In this document: positions 63,483-64,000 of the stretch, piece by piece
Numbering within the stretch: position 1 is the first letter of the stretch
How the letters are laid out: each line of letters begins with the position of its first letter
Position numbers and translations under genes: made by a program
The notes under the pieces: model-generated
What the model was told of the DNA's origin: nothing
What the model saw: only the letters and a program-made list of their open reading frames with translations
The model's database searches: none
Assembly: GCA_965223245.1 (NCBI GenBank)
Contig: CBDCVY010000013.1
Location: 620,001 to 684,000, forward strand
Direction: 5' to 3'
Length of the DNA: 64,000 nucleotides
Source: CBDCVY01 sp965223245
GTDB taxonomy: Bacteria > Nitrospinota > Nitrospinia > Nitrospinales > Nitrospinaceae

Positions 63483-64000
63483 ATGATGGCTTCCCTCCTA
63501 ACTGGGACTCAAAAAGATTTAACTTCAGAAACCATTCGAATTCGTGGTTTGGTGCAGGGGGTGGGGTTTCGGCCTACCGTTTGGCGACTTGCTAAATCAC
63601 ATGATTTGACGGGCAAGGTTTGGAACGATGGCGAAGGCGTTCTAATTCAAGCGCGGGGAACCTCTCAGAATATTGAAGAATTTCTTGCGCATTTGCAAAG
63701 CTCACTTCCTCCATTAGCACAAATTGATTCCATAGAAAGATCTCCTGCAAATGATCCTTCTCCCTTAGACGACTTTTACATCGTTGATAGTGAATCAGGA
63801 AACAACCAGACTGGTATCGTGGCAGATGCCGCTACCTGTCAGGAATGCCTTAAAGAAACATTAAATCCTTTTTCACGGCGTTACCGATATCCATTTACCA
63901 ATTGCACTCATTGTGGGCCACGATTTTCTATTGTGCGATCTATTCCTTATGATCGGTCTAATACCAGCATGTCTTCTTTTGAGATGTGCAATGAGTGTTC
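63483..64000 (+). CDS. hypF: Carbamoyltransferase HypF, 5' part cut by window edge
   Basis: The first 172 codons of HypF, which makes the CN ligand of [NiFe]-hydrogenases from carbamoyl phosphate and passes it to HypE. The acylphosphatase-like domain has IRIRGLVQGVGFRPTVWRLA and GKVWNDGEGVLIQ. The first zinc fingers follow: CQECLKE with NCTHCGPRFS, and the start of MCNECS. DRSNTSM is the family's usual stretch before the second finger. The start is ATG 63483 or ATG 63486. No hydrogenase gene is in the window; others would lie to the right. Confidence 0.95.
   Translation, partial: MMASLLTGTQKDLTSETIRIRGLVQGVGFRPTVWRLAKSHDLTGKVWNDGEGVLIQARGTSQNIEEFLAHLQSSLPPLAQIDSIERSPANDPSPLDDFYIVDSESGNNQTGIVADAATCQECLKETLNPFSRRYRYPFTNCTHCGPRFSIVRSIPYDRSNTSMSSFEMCNEC

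Noticed and set aside
63429..63593. Alternate frame starting ATG 63429 across the hypF start
   Set aside because: It is a short shadow ending inside hypF; the hypF frame has strong family motifs.

Overview
The window comes from an AT-rich Gram-negative bacterium. It encodes an outer-membrane TpsB barrel, an RND efflux pair with a lipoprotein adaptor, a large surface-polysaccharide locus and several exported proteins. TTG and GTG starts are common and many genes lack a clear Shine-Dalgarno (SD) sequence. The gene repertoire would fit a marine-type lineage such as Nitrospinota or a deltaproteobacterial relative, but this is a low-confidence inference because no rRNA or other taxonomic marker is present. 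There is one tRNA (Ala-GGC). I saw no transposase, integrase or CRISPR array.

Layout. 1-12.2 kb: a mixed regulatory and envelope region. It holds a radical SAM gene cut by the left edge, a divergent unknown gene behind an operator-like palindrome, an orphan TpsB transporter, a frameshifted AhpD-family gene, a DUF2231 membrane protein, a membrane-anchored LuxR-type regulator, an SGNH-fold protein that has lost catalytic residues, a TPR protein, a cNMP-PAS-GGDEF-EAL protein, a second LuxR-type regulator and a VanZ-like protein. 12.3-43.0 kb: a polysaccharide locus, nearly all on the minus strand, interrupted only by plus-strand nadE and one glycosyltransferase. It encodes GDP-mannose dehydratase-family enzymes, dTDP-rhamnose enzymes (rfbB, rfbA, rfbD but no rfbC), GDP-heptose enzymes (hddA, hddC), a UDP-sugar dehydrogenase and a PIN-aminotransferase fusion. 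It also has several glycosyltransferases and methyltransferases, an ABC-2 polysaccharide permease without its ATPase, a WecA/MraY-family initiating transferase, a TMTC-like membrane TPR protein, and two copies of a module made of a TPR membrane protein plus a CotH-like kinase. 43.2-53.4 kb: an FGE-fold TPR protein, an acyl-CoA synthetase, the RND pair, a DUF502 protein, tRNA-Ala and an exported histidine phosphatase. 53.7-64.0 kb: a flavin amine oxidase-like protein, two large multidomain exported proteins, a small exported repeat protein between them, a membrane protein of unknown role, and the start of hypF.

How they work together. The central locus appears to make activated 6-deoxyhexoses, heptose and a UDP-uronic acid, assemble them on undecaprenyl phosphate, modify them by methylation and export the chain. 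A methyltransferase with a long C-terminal coiled coil beside the ABC permease recalls the chain-length-terminating WbdD arrangement.

The most novel candidates are: (1) a 1327-residue exported PKD/Big protein ending in a Cys-rich HEQRH zincin-like tip, followed 9 bases later by a small exported tandem-repeat protein, resembling a polymorphic toxin and immunity pair; (2) the PIN-DegT aminotransferase fusion; (3) the duplicated TPR/CotH module, one copy with a frameshift and the other apparently starting at AUA; (4) a 73-nt nested stem structure upstream of the c-di-GMP gene.
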